Shown here in pieces: positions 1 to 7,843 of a DNA stretch of 64,000 nucleotides (its first letter is position 1; every line of letters begins with the position of its first letter). Below the pieces are notes generated by a model. The model was not told the origin of the DNA and ran no database searches. It was given only the letters and a program-made list of their open reading frames with translations. The stretch is from Candidatus Methylopumilus rimovensis (lineage in GTDB: Bacteria > Pseudomonadota > Gammaproteobacteria > Burkholderiales > Methylophilaceae). The stretch covers positions 310,001 through 374,000 of the forward strand of contig NZ_CP040986.1 of the NCBI RefSeq assembly GCF_006364615.1, read 5' to 3'. The translations under genes were made by a program, and so were the position numbers.

Positions 1-212
<212 letters not shown>

Positions 213-216
213 CTAA

Positions 217-687
217 CTATTCTTCCTTGGCATTCAATATTTTTTTTATGAGAGAGACATCAAATCCGCGACTTTGAAGGAAGCGAGCTTGTTTTGACCA
301 TTCCTCTTTAGAGGATGGGAGAAATTTAAATTTTTTTTGCCAAACCTGTTTTGCATATAATAATTCTTGATTTTTAAGTGGGCTAAGGTATTGCTCGATA
401 AGTGCCGAATCTATCCCTTTTTCTTCAAGCTCCCTAACAATTTTATAACGTCCAAATTTATTTTTTTTTGCATGAATGAATTGTTCGCAATAACGCTCAT
501 TAGAAAGCCATCCATCAGATACTAAAGACAATAAAAAAAGACCTAATGCCTCTTCGTTTAATTCTAGCGATTGAGCGTATTCACTTAATTTTAATTTTAA
601 TTCAAGATGCGAATATTCTCTCTTTGCTAGGTAATAAAGCGCTCTTTTTTTAAGTAAAATTAATGGATTATTTTGTGTGTTACTCAG
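217..687 (-). CDS. recX: RecX, RecA regulator, with probable CTG start
   Basis: RecX binds RecA filaments and limits their extension and activity. The frame is open from 711 down to the TAG at 217-219. It contains a typical RecX N-terminus ([20 protein letters not shown], then [12 protein letters not shown]) followed by the second and third three-helix repeats ([34 protein letters not shown]). No ATG, GTG or TTG occurs in this frame before a TTG at 529-531, which would delete the first repeat and leave 104 residues. A CTG at 685-687 (MSNTQNNPL) overlaps the recA TAA and gives 156 residues, the normal family length. An ATT at 658-660 is another candidate. Identity is sure; the exact start is not. 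Confidence 0.85.
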   Translation of the reverse strand: MSNTQNNPLILLKKRALYYLAKREYSHLELKLKLSEYAQSLELNEEALGLFLLSLVSDGWLSNERYCEQFIHAKKNKFGRYKIVRELEEKGIDSALIEQYLSPLKNQELLYAKQVWQKKFKFLPSSKEEWSKQARFLQSRGFDVSLIKKILNAKEE

Positions 688-1714
688 TTTCGTCAGATTC
701 CTGCGGCGCTGTCATTGCTTCGCTTAGAGCCGATGAGTTCGCTCTAATTTTATCTTCAATTTCTTGAGCAATTTTTGGATTTTCTTTTAAAAACTCTCTT
801 GCGTTATCCTTGCCTTGACCAATTTTTTCTCCGTTATAGCTATACCACGCGCCTGCTTTTTCAATAAATTTCAGTTGAGCGCCAATTTCAATGATTTCAC
901 CTTCTCTTGAAATGCCTTCACCATAAAGCACATCAAATTCAGCTTGTTTAAATGGAGGAGCAACTTTATTTTTAACCACTTTAACTCTTGTTTCTGCACC
1001 GACAACTTCATCACCTTTTTTGATTGCGCCAATGCGACGAATATCAAGTCTCACGGAGGCGTAAAATTTAAGAGCATTACCACCGGTTGTCGTTTCTGGA
1101 TTTCCAAACATTACGCCAATCTTCATACGAATTTGATTAATAAATATGACAAGCGTATTTGTTTTCTTAATGTTACCTGTTAATTTTCTCAATGCTTGTG
1201 ACATGAGCCGAGCCTGAAGCCCCATATGAGAGTCACCCATTTCACCTTCAATTTCTGCGCGCGGTGTTAAGGCTGCGACTGAGTCAACCACAACAATATC
1301 AACCGAACCGCTTCTTACAAGCATGTCTGCAATTTCAAGTGCTTGCTCTCCTGTATCAGGTTGAGAAATGAGCAAGTCTGGAACCACAACACCTAATTTG
1401 GCTGCGTACTGAGGGTCAAGAGCATGTTCAGCATCAATAAAGGCAGCTACGCCACCCAGTTTTTGCATCTGAGCAATGACAGATAAGGTTAAAGAAGTCT
1501 TACCTGATGATTCTGGGCCGTATATTTCAACAACACGTCCCCTAGGGAGGCCGCCAATACCCAGTGCTATATCAAGACCTAAGGAGCCTGTTGAAACAGA
1601 TTGAATATCTTCGATGACATCGGAATCATCCATCCTCATGACAGATCCTTTTCCGAATTGTTTTTCGATCTGCGCTAATGCTGCAGCGAGTGCTTTACTT
1701 TTATTGTCATCCAT
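680..1714 (-). CDS. recA: RecA recombinase
   Basis: RecA is the ATP-dependent strand-exchange protein of homologous recombination and the SOS co-protease. The 344 residues match the family length. Visible are Walker A GPESSGKT at residues 66-73, the Walker B region VDIVVVDS near 140, the [19 protein letters not shown] segment before loop L2, and a short acidic tail ending in ESDETE. The stop overlaps the proposed recX start. The upstream gap to pncC is only 45 nt, and I see no CTGT-N8-ACAG LexA box in it. SOS control, if any, would have to act further upstream or through a divergent box. Confidence 0.98.
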   Translation of the reverse strand: MDDNKSKALAAALAQIEKQFGKGSVMRMDDSDVIEDIQSVSTGSLGLDIALGIGGLPRGRVVEIYGPESSGKTSLTLSVIAQMQKLGGVAAFIDAEHALDPQYAAKLGVVVPDLLISQPDTGEQALEIADMLVRSGSVDIVVVDSVAALTPRAEIEGEMGDSHMGLQARLMSQALRKLTGNIKKTNTLVIFINQIRMKIGVMFGNPETTTGGNALKFYASVRLDIRRIGAIKKGDEVVGAETRVKVVKNKVAPPFKQAEFDVLYGEGISREGEIIEIGAQLKFIEKAGAWYSYNGEKIGQGKDNAREFLKENPKIAQEIEDKIRANSSALSEAMTAPQESDETE

Positions 1715-1759
1715 CTAAATTTGCCTTTAATTAAAGTGTTTTTATCACTAATAATTATT

Positions 1760-2260
1760 TCATACTTGAGGGTTTAAAGTAAGCGCTAAGACCTGATTTA
1801 GTGCAAATAGACAAGAAGATTCACGTATGTTTTCTCTTGATCCAGGGAAGATTTTTGAGGTACTAAAAATAACCTTATTTTGATAAGCAACCGCAAAGAA
1901 AACAGTACCTATAGGCTTCTCAATCGACCCCCCTGAAGGGCCAGCGATCCCAGTAATTGATAGGGCTATATCGGCATGACTAGCATTAAGTGCCCCTAAT
2001 GCCATTTCTGAAGCAATTTCTTTACTTACTGCGCCGAATTTTGTGAGTGAAGTTTGACTAACCTTAAGCAATTCCATTTTTGACTCATTGCTATAAGTTA
2101 CAAATCCTCGGTCGAACCAGAAAGAGCTCCCAGGAATGTTTGTGAGGTGCTGACAAACTAACCCCCCAGTGCATGACTCAGCAAGCGCTATCCGAAATTT
2201 TTTTTTCGTGAGCGCATTGCCAAGCTCAAGGCAGATATCTTGAATTAAAGTATGAGCCAT
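1760..2260 (-). CDS. pncC: Nicotinamide-nucleotide amidase (CinA C-terminal domain protein)
   Basis: PncC deamidates nicotinamide mononucleotide to nicotinate mononucleotide in NAD salvage. This is the stand-alone CinA C-terminal domain, 166 residues, without the N-terminal MoaB-like COG1058 domain. The active-site signature LAESCTGG (residues 26-33, with the family nucleophile serine) and the SITGIAGPSGGSIEKPIGTV segment are intact. It overlaps pgpA by 16 nt upstream and lies 45 nt ahead of recA. The pgpA-pncC-recA-recX order is common in proteobacteria. Function is assigned by family only. Confidence 0.92.
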   Translation of the reverse strand: MAHTLIQDICLELGNALTKKKFRIALAESCTGGLVCQHLTNIPGSSFWFDRGFVTYSNESKMELLKVSQTSLTKFGAVSKEIASEMALGALNASHADIALSITGIAGPSGGSIEKPIGTVFFAVAYQNKVIFSTSKIFPGSRENIRESSCLFALNQVLALTLNPQV

Positions 2261-2733
2261 TGTATTGAAAAATAAATTATTAGCGCAAAAAATGCAGCAA
2301 CATAATCGTCAAGCATGATACCTAATCCACCCCCCACATGCTTATCTAGATAATTGATTGGAAAAGGCTTCCAAACATCAAAGATTCTAAAGAGTACAAA
2401 TAACTCAAAAATTTTGAGAGTATTTAAAAGGGGTTGCGCAATAATTAACATTAAAAAGAAAGCGGAGATTTCATCCCACACAATAGCACTTGGATCTTTA
2501 ACTTTAAGTGCAAGTGCTGTTTGATTACAAATAAAGACGCCTAAAATTGTAAACAACAAGGCCACCATCATCTGTATAGAAAAGCTATACGACGATACCC
2601 ATAAATAAATAGGAATTCCTACAAGCGTCCCCAGCGTGCCCGGCGCTCTTTTTGAAAGTCCCGCACCAAAACCTAGAGCTAAAAAATATGACGGATGCTT
2701 TATTAGAAATTTAAGATTAGGCAAAATGATCAA
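2245..2733 (-). CDS. pgpA: Phosphatidylglycerophosphatase A
   Basis: PgpA dephosphorylates phosphatidylglycerophosphate to phosphatidylglycerol at the inner membrane. The 162-residue protein has the family start region (FLALGFGAGLSKRAPGTLGT), the acidic segment VWDEISAFFLM, and the C-terminal DVWKPFPINYLDKHVGGGLG plus MLDDYVAA, which carry the conserved acidic and lysine residues. Several hydrophobic stretches fit membrane helices. It overlaps thiL by 17 nt and pncC by 16 nt, so the three are probably translationally coupled. thiL-pgpA adjacency is the same as in Escherichia coli. Confidence 0.95.
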   Translation of the reverse strand: MIILPNLKFLIKHPSYFLALGFGAGLSKRAPGTLGTLVGIPIYLWVSSYSFSIQMMVALLFTILGVFICNQTALALKVKDPSAIVWDEISAFFLMLIIAQPLLNTLKIFELFVLFRIFDVWKPFPINYLDKHVGGGLGIMLDDYVAAFFALIIYFSIQWLIL

Positions 2734-3661
2734 ATCCTTTTTTGTTAAATGATATGGATCTGCCTTTTTGATCCATGATTTTTAGTGTTTTGTTCTGAGT
2801 GATAACACCAATGACGCTAATAGCTGTGTTCGTTTTTTTTGCAATTTTTTCTATATAAGGTCTATTTTTTTTAGGGGCCGTAAATAAGAGTTCATAATCA
2901 TCACCACCATTCAATACAAATTGATATTGTTTTGATGCATGAATAAATTTTTCACATGGTATGTCATTCAACAAAAGAGCAGCGCCAACTTTAGAAGCTT
3001 TTAAAATATGATTTAAGTCTTGAATAAGACCATCAGAAATATCAATACAGCTATTTGTATGCCGAGATAAATGATAGCCTAATGAGACTTTTGGAGTAGG
3101 CATCTCAAGCGCTTTTATACATTTCACTTTTAAAGAAGGAGCAAGCTTTAATTCCCCCTGGAGGCTCGCCAAGCCCATTGAGGCAAGTCCTAACTGGCCT
3201 GTTACCCAGATATCATCATTGATTTTTGCGCCAGACCTTAATAGACCTTGATTTTTTTTAATTTCGCCCATGATGGTAATTGAAATACTAAGTGGACCTT
3301 TCGAAGTATCTCCTCCAACAAGATCAATACCAAATTGATTGGCACATTTAAAAAATCCCTCTGAGAATTTTTTCAGCCAAACATGGTTTATCTTTGGAAG
3401 CGATATTGATAAAGTTGCCCATTTAGGTTTTCCACCCATCGCAGCGATATCAGATAAATTAACCGCTAAAGATTTCCAACCCAAGTGTGATGGATTTGTA
3501 TTTTTTAAAAAGTGAATATTCTCTATCAGCATGTCTGAGGAGATAACTAGTTGATAATTTTTTTGAACATTAATTATTGCTGCATCATCACCAACACCCA
3601 AAGCAGTTTGCTTTATTTTTTTCTTAAAGTAGTGCTCAATAATTTCAAATTCTGAAGTCAT
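2717..3661 (-). CDS. thiL: Thiamine-monophosphate kinase
   Basis: ThiL phosphorylates thiamine monophosphate to the active cofactor thiamine diphosphate using ATP. The 314-residue protein has the AIR-synthase fold signatures: GVGDDAAII near residue 22, the SDMLIENIHF segment, the LVGGDTSKGPLSISITIMGE nucleotide-binding region, the CIDISDGL motif, and GGDDYELLF near residue 253. It lies 2 nt downstream of mog and overlaps pgpA. No TPP riboswitch is visible before it, and it sits inside the operon. In many proteobacteria nusB precedes thiL; here the preceding gene is mog instead. Confidence 0.96.
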   Translation of the reverse strand: MTSEFEIIEHYFKKKIKQTALGVGDDAAIINVQKNYQLVISSDMLIENIHFLKNTNPSHLGWKSLAVNLSDIAAMGGKPKWATLSISLPKINHVWLKKFSEGFFKCANQFGIDLVGGDTSKGPLSISITIMGEIKKNQGLLRSGAKINDDIWVTGQLGLASMGLASLQGELKLAPSLKVKCIKALEMPTPKVSLGYHLSRHTNSCIDISDGLIQDLNHILKASKVGAALLLNDIPCEKFIHASKQYQFVLNGGDDYELLFTAPKKNRPYIEKIAKKTNTAISVIGVITQNKTLKIMDQKGRSISFNKKGFDHFA

Positions 3662-3663
3662 TA

Positions 3664-4239
3664 TTATTTTGCTTTAGGTCTAAAAGTTTTTACAATATTT
3701 TCATGCGTTTCGATGAAGGGCCCATTTAAAAGATCTACACAATAAGGTACCGCAGCAAAAATACCATGAACTATTACTTCACCTTGATCATTTCTTAGAC
3801 CTTCAAGCGTTTGGGCGATAGATTTAGGCTGGCCAGGCAAATTGATAATAAGTGTATTTTTACGAACGACGGCAACTTGTCTTGATAGAATCGCAGTTGG
3901 AACAAAATGTAAACTAATTTGACGCATTTGCTCGCCAAAGCCTGGCATTTCACGATCTGCAATCGCAAGAGTAGCTTCAGGAGTTACATCCCGTAAAGCA
4001 GGTCCAGTTCCACCTGTTGTAAGAATTAAATCGCACAATTCGATATCTACAAAATTAATCAATGAAGATTCAATCAAGGGCCTTTCGTCAGGGATAATTT
4101 TTTCTACAGTTTCAAAAGGGGAGCTTAAGGCTTTTTGAAGCCAAAACTTAAGATTAGGGATGCCCTGATCTTCATATTCGCCTTTCGAAGCCCGGTCGCT
4201 GATTGAAATGAGTCCAATTTTAGTGAACTTATTTTGCAT
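3664..4239 (-). CDS. mog: Molybdopterin adenylyltransferase
   Basis: Mog adenylylates molybdopterin before MoeA inserts molybdate, the last steps of molybdenum cofactor synthesis. The 191 residues start with IGLISISDRASKGEYEDQGI and contain the glycine-rich nucleotide motif TTGGTGPALRDVTPEAT (about 74-90), typical of Mog/MoaB-like enzymes, followed by LIINLPGQPKSI. It is the first gene of the minus-strand group leading through thiL and pgpA to recA. No other molybdenum-cofactor genes lie in the window. The C-terminal extension favours Mog over MoaB. Confidence 0.92.
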   Translation of the reverse strand: MQNKFTKIGLISISDRASKGEYEDQGIPNLKFWLQKALSSPFETVEKIIPDERPLIESSLINFVDIELCDLILTTGGTGPALRDVTPEATLAIADREMPGFGEQMRQISLHFVPTAILSRQVAVVRKNTLIINLPGQPKSIAQTLEGLRNDQGEVIVHGIFAAVPYCVDLLNGPFIETHENIVKTFRPKAK

Positions 4240-4295
4240 GATAGGTCATAAGATATAAAAGCTTGATCATAACATTATCGCTTTAAGAGGATTCT

Positions 4296-5051
4296 ATGCC
4301 ATTTAAACTTATTTTTATAATGCTGAATTTATTCAGTACGTTAGCTATCGCTGAAGAAGCAAACTTATTTCAAGTAAATTATTCAACTCAAAGTAATAAC
4401 AACTTACATTCTCTGCAAAAAAAGCCGGACACTAAAATTTATGCTGGCATGAACAAAGAAAAAGACAATATTAGAATGTTAGAAGATGGTTATGATTTGA
4501 TGGGGATATCCTCATTTCAAGGACCTTTTGTAGAGCCCAATCAAGCTCTTAAACATGCACAAACTATCGAGGCAGACGCAGTATTAGTATACGATCGTAA
4601 AATAAACGAGATGACCCGATCAGCCCGCTTGAGACAGATTCATGACGAAATGAAAAAAGAGAATAAGGGTGAAAAAAATACTGTAATTGAAGTTAGTGAA
4701 ACTGACTTAAATGATAAAAATAGTAAATTTGAATTTTATGCAACTTATTGGGCAAAATTGCCGCCACCTATTTTGGGTTTGCACGTTATTAAATTAATTA
4801 CAAAAAATTCAGACACAAAAGAGACGCAGCAAGAAAAAGGGTTAAAAGTTATTGCCGTTATTAAAGACTCGCCAGCTTTTAAAGCGGGAATTCAAAAAGG
4901 AGATGTCGTTCATGCTTTCAATGATGCGAATACAGAGTCTCCGGAGGAATTTTCTAAATCGGTATTTAAACAACAAGGCAATAAAGTAAAAATAAAATAC
5001 GCGAGAGATGACGAAGAAAAGGTAGTGGCTGCTGAGCTTAATCGAAGATAA
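4296..5051 (+). CDS. Exported PDZ-domain protein of unknown function
   Basis: The protein has 251 residues. A hydrophobic N-terminus (about 1-19, ending LFSTLAIAEE) looks like a cleavable Sec signal, so it is probably periplasmic. Residues about 45-110 contain a pattern IYAGMNKEKDNIRMLEDGYD, then GISSFQGPF and ALKHAQTIEADAVLVYDRKI, which I cannot assign to a named family. A charged linker follows. The last 80 residues (LKVIAVIKDSPAFKAGIQKGDVVHAFND and beyond) form a PDZ domain. No protease domain is present, so it is not a DegP-like enzyme. It is divergent from mog and ends 2 nt before the convergent darP. It may bind C-terminal peptides in the envelope, which is inference. Confidence 0.8.
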   Translation: MPFKLIFIMLNLFSTLAIAEEANLFQVNYSTQSNNNLHSLQKKPDTKIYAGMNKEKDNIRMLEDGYDLMGISSFQGPFVEPNQALKHAQTIEADAVLVYDRKINEMTRSARLRQIHDEMKKENKGEKNTVIEVSETDLNDKNSKFEFYATYWAKLPPPILGLHVIKLITKNSDTKETQQEKGLKVIAVIKDSPAFKAGIQKGDVVHAFNDANTESPEEFSKSVFKQQGNKVKIKYARDDEEKVVAAELNRR

Positions 5052-5053
5052 TT

Positions 5054-5554
5054 TTATTTTTCAATAATTTTTTTTACAAGCTTAAATAGCTCGCGATTAT
5101 ATTTGGGCGGTTTATCTTGATTCTTTTCTTCTAGGGCTTCTTTGATTGTGTTTAATAGGACTGGTTTTTCTTCAGTAGGAAATTTTGTTAGGAAATCATT
5201 AACGCTTCCCGGCTCTTCAACTAATCTTTTTCGCCATAATTCTATATTATGAAAGTGTTGTTTTTCTTTAAGCTCTTGTTGATCCCAAAACGTCATAATG
5301 GTATTTAATTCAGTGGCGTCAAAATTTCTCATGAGCTTGCCAATATATTGACTTTGCCGCCTTTTAGCACCATTGCTAGTAATTTTTTGCATCGCCAAAA
5401 TTGCTTCAAATAAACTTGGCGGCAAATCCAGCGCCTTTAATTTAGATATAGATAAATCACACAATTTCAATCCAAGCGATTGAAGTTTCTCAGCTTCAAG
5501 CTTAAGTTGTGTCCTGCTGACGGTATTTTTTTCTAGATCCTTGCCTTTTGCCAT
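5054..5554 (-). CDS. darP: DarP/YjgA, late 50S ribosome assembly factor
   Basis: DarP (DUF615) associates with late 50S subunit precursors and helps mature the peptidyl transferase centre. The 166 residues include the family's VSRTQLKLEAEKLQSLGLKL start, the ITSNGAKRRQSQYIGKLMR core near residues 77-95, and the WRKRLVEEP motif. As in E. coli, it is divergent from pmbA, supporting the call. The stop is 2 nt from the end of the convergent PDZ gene. Confidence 0.93.
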   Translation of the reverse strand: MAKGKDLEKNTVSRTQLKLEAEKLQSLGLKLCDLSISKLKALDLPPSLFEAILAMQKITSNGAKRRQSQYIGKLMRNFDATELNTIMTFWDQQELKEKQHFHNIELWRKRLVEEPGSVNDFLTKFPTEEKPVLLNTIKEALEEKNQDKPPKYNRELFKLVKKIIEK

Positions 5555-5629
5555 ATGTATGTAAGTGACTTTAAAGAGTGACCATTTCTAAGTTATGATA
5601 ACAGGGTTTACTTTCCTACCCATAGAGAT

Positions 5630-6964
5630 ATGAAAAAAAATCAATTTGATTCGGAGCATTTAAAAAAAATTGCCGATCATACTTTAGATTATGCAAAAAA
5701 AATAGGCGCGACCGCTTCTGAAGTGGAAGTGAGTTTTGGGACAGGTAAAAATATTTCTGTTCGCTTAGGCGGCCTTGAAACTCTTGAAATTAATAGAGAC
5801 AAAGGATTCTCTGTCACTCTATTTAACGGACAGCGTAAGGGCAGTTCAAGCTCATCTGATTTATCTATACAGAGTATTGAAGATACGGTTGATGCTGCTT
5901 TTAATATTGCACGCTATACAGCTCCAGATCCTTTATTTGGATTGGCTGATAAAAATCTTATGGCGACTGATATGAAAGATCTTGATCTTCATAATGCATG
6001 GGATGTTTCTATAGACCATATGATTGATCTTGCAAAAACATGCGAGGCGTCAGCGCTTGATGTTAGTAAAAAAATTACAAATTCCGAAGGTGCTAGCATC
6101 TCTTCTTCTGAAGGTGTTTTTATTTATGCAAATAGCCATGGTTTTATGGGCGGTTATTTAACATCGAGACATTCGATTGGTTGTTCTGTAATTGCTGAAG
6201 AAAAATCGATGATGCAAAGAGACTACTGGTATTCATCTGCAAGACATGTTGAAGATTTAGAGTCTGTTGATTCGGTTGGCAAATTAGCAGGTACCCGAAC
6301 AGTTTCTCGATTGGGGGCTAAAAAAATACATACCTGCCATGCTCCTGTCATTTTTGAGGCACCAATCGCTACAGGAATTATTTCATCTCTTATCTCAGCT
6401 ATTTCTGGGGGTAATTTATATCGTCAATCCTCATTTCTTTTAGATTCGCTTGGGGAAAAAGTAGCAAGCGATCAATTAACCATTGAAGAAGACCCCTCCC
6501 TTTTACGCGGAGACGCAAGCTCTATGTTTGATGATGAGGGAGTGGCAACGCACCCAAGATTATTGGTAGATCAAGGCACTATTAATGGATATCTCTTATC
6601 TTCTTATTCTGCTAGAAAGCTTGGTATGCAATCAACAGGTAACGCTGGCGGAGCGCATAATTTAATTGTGAAGACAGGCAATCAAGATTTGAATGATCTT
6701 ATTAAAACAATGCATAAAGGGTTGCTTGTAACAGAGTTGCTCGGCCATGGATTAAATATGGTCACTGGTGATTATTCCCGAGGTGCTGCAGGCTATTGGA
6801 TTGAAGACGGGGGTATTGCTTACCCAGTTGAGGAAATTACGATTGCAGGCAATATGAAAGATATGTTGAAACAAATTGTAGCAATTGGTAAAGACGTTTA
6901 TAGAAATGGATCGAAACACACAGGTTCGATATTGCTAGAAACAATGAGTATTGCATCTAGCTGA
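5630..6964 (+). CDS. pmbA: Metalloprotease PmbA (TldE)
   Basis: PmbA/TldE pairs with TldD in a cytoplasmic metalloprotease heterodimer that trims unfolded peptides, such as microcin precursors and the CcdA antitoxin. TldE is the subunit lacking the metal site. The 444-residue protein matches family length, with SVRLGGLETLEINRDKGF near the N-terminus, the conserved STGNAGGAHNLIV region, and LVTELLGHGLNMVTGDYSRG plus AAGYWIEDG near the C-terminus. tldD is not in the window. It is divergent from darP with 75 nt between, and ends 10 nt before the convergent mlaA stop. Confidence 0.95.
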   Translation: MKKNQFDSEHLKKIADHTLDYAKKIGATASEVEVSFGTGKNISVRLGGLETLEINRDKGFSVTLFNGQRKGSSSSSDLSIQSIEDTVDAAFNIARYTAPDPLFGLADKNLMATDMKDLDLHNAWDVSIDHMIDLAKTCEASALDVSKKITNSEGASISSSEGVFIYANSHGFMGGYLTSRHSIGCSVIAEEKSMMQRDYWYSSARHVEDLESVDSVGKLAGTRTVSRLGAKKIHTCHAPVIFEAPIATGIISSLISAISGGNLYRQSSFLLDSLGEKVASDQLTIEEDPSLLRGDASSMFDDEGVATHPRLLVDQGTINGYLLSSYSARKLGMQSTGNAGGAHNLIVKTGNQDLNDLIKTMHKGLLVTELLGHGLNMVTGDYSRGAAGYWIEDGGIAYPVEEITIAGNMKDMLKQIVAIGKDVYRNGSKHTGSILLETMSIASS

Positions 6965-6974
6965 GTAATATATA

Positions 6975-7697
6975 CTAACTGCCGAGAGGAACTGAGTAAG
7001 GCGCAACGGCATTTGGATCTTCCGCACCATCTTTGACTAAATTTTCTCTATTTTGCATATAACTGTCTCGCATGAAAGCATAAGGATCGAAAGCTTTGTC
7101 TCGAATATCGATATCAACCATATATTCAGCGCGTATATCAACAACGGCTAGCCCTATCAATGCCCACTTAGTAGGATCATCATTGATATAACCAATTGGG
7201 TTAAAGAAAAATGCGTCAGTGAAAAATCCAATACCATCCCTAGTGCTTGATGGGCCAAAGAAAGGTAAAACTAAATATGCACCGCTACCGACGCCATAAT
7301 AACCTAATGTTTGACCAAAATCTTCTCTGGTTCGAACTCCGCCAGATTTTGAATGAACATCAAAAACCCCCAGTAAACCTATAGTAGTATTTAAAGCAAC
7401 GCGGCCCGTTGTATTCGCTGCTTGTTTAAATTTGAACTGAAAGAGTTCATTCACAAGAGTCACAACATCAAAGATATTTTTAAAGAAATTACTGACCCCT
7501 TTTTGAATTGGAGTCGGGGTAATTGCCTGGTAGCCCTGAGCTACAGGTTTTAAAGCGGCTTTATCTAAAACGTCATTAAATTTATAAACTGCTCGATTGA
7601 CCCCTTCGATTGGATCTTTATTTTGCTGAGTAGCGCAACCGACCATAAAAGAAGAGATGAGAATTGCAATTAGAAACTTATTGGCTAGTTTTATCAT
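6975..7697 (-). CDS. mlaA: MlaA (VacJ) outer-membrane lipoprotein
   Basis: MlaA is the outer-membrane component of the Mla pathway that removes phospholipids from the outer leaflet. The 240-residue protein has a lipoprotein signal with lipobox FMVGC (Cys about 21). It then carries the family body: DPIEGVNRAVYKFNDVLD, NFFKNIFDVVTLVNELFQFK, TREDFGQTLGYYGVGSGAYL and LPFFGPSSTRDG. The mlaFEDCB genes are not nearby. The 145-nt upstream gap holds tandem 12-nt repeats and a long inverted repeat that may regulate it (separate entries). Confidence 0.95.
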   Translation of the reverse strand: MIKLANKFLIAILISSFMVGCATQQNKDPIEGVNRAVYKFNDVLDKAALKPVAQGYQAITPTPIQKGVSNFFKNIFDVVTLVNELFQFKFKQAANTTGRVALNTTIGLLGVFDVHSKSGGVRTREDFGQTLGYYGVGSGAYLVLPFFGPSSTRDGIGFFTDAFFFNPIGYINDDPTKWALIGLAVVDIRAEYMVDIDIRDKAFDPYAFMRDSYMQNRENLVKDGAEDPNAVAPYSVPLGS

Positions 7698-7724
7698 TAA
7701 GACTTCTTTATTTTTATTAGTTGG

Positions 7725-7758
7725 ATTATCTATGAAACTTCTGTGAATTATCTATGAA
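7725..7758. repeat. Two 12-nt direct repeats upstream of mlaA
   Basis: ATTATCTATGAA occurs at 7725-7736 and again at 7747-7758, a start-to-start distance of 22 nt, close to two helical turns. The copies are 28-61 nt upstream of the mlaA start at 7697. The geometry resembles a two-site operator bound on one face of the DNA. The second copy runs into the left arm of the inverted repeat at 7756-7771. Confidence 0.55.
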
Positions 7759-7843
7759 TGTTGTTTTTATGTCTATAATTTATTAAAAATCATGGTTTAT
7801 GAGCAATGGCTTTTATGCACTTTGTTGCATAAAAACAACATTC
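7756..7843. repeat. 16-bp perfect inverted repeat between phrB and mlaA, with nested hairpin
   Basis: GAATGTTGTTTTTATG at 7756-7771 is repeated as its exact reverse complement at 7828-7843, 56 nt apart. The right arm includes the first base of the phrB stop codon. A second hairpin, TTTTATGCA (7811-7819) with TGCATAAAA (7826-7834) and a 6-nt loop, competes for the same right-arm bases, so the two structures are mutually exclusive in RNA. No U-tract follows either one in the phrB direction. Confidence 0.6.

Noticed and set aside
217-531. recX as a 104-residue protein starting at the TTG at 529
   Set aside because: It would lose the conserved N-terminal RecX helices, which are intact in the same frame upstream.
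7811-7834. Hairpin after phrB as an intrinsic terminator
   Set aside because: No U-tract follows it on the minus strand, so I list it only as part of a repeat structure.
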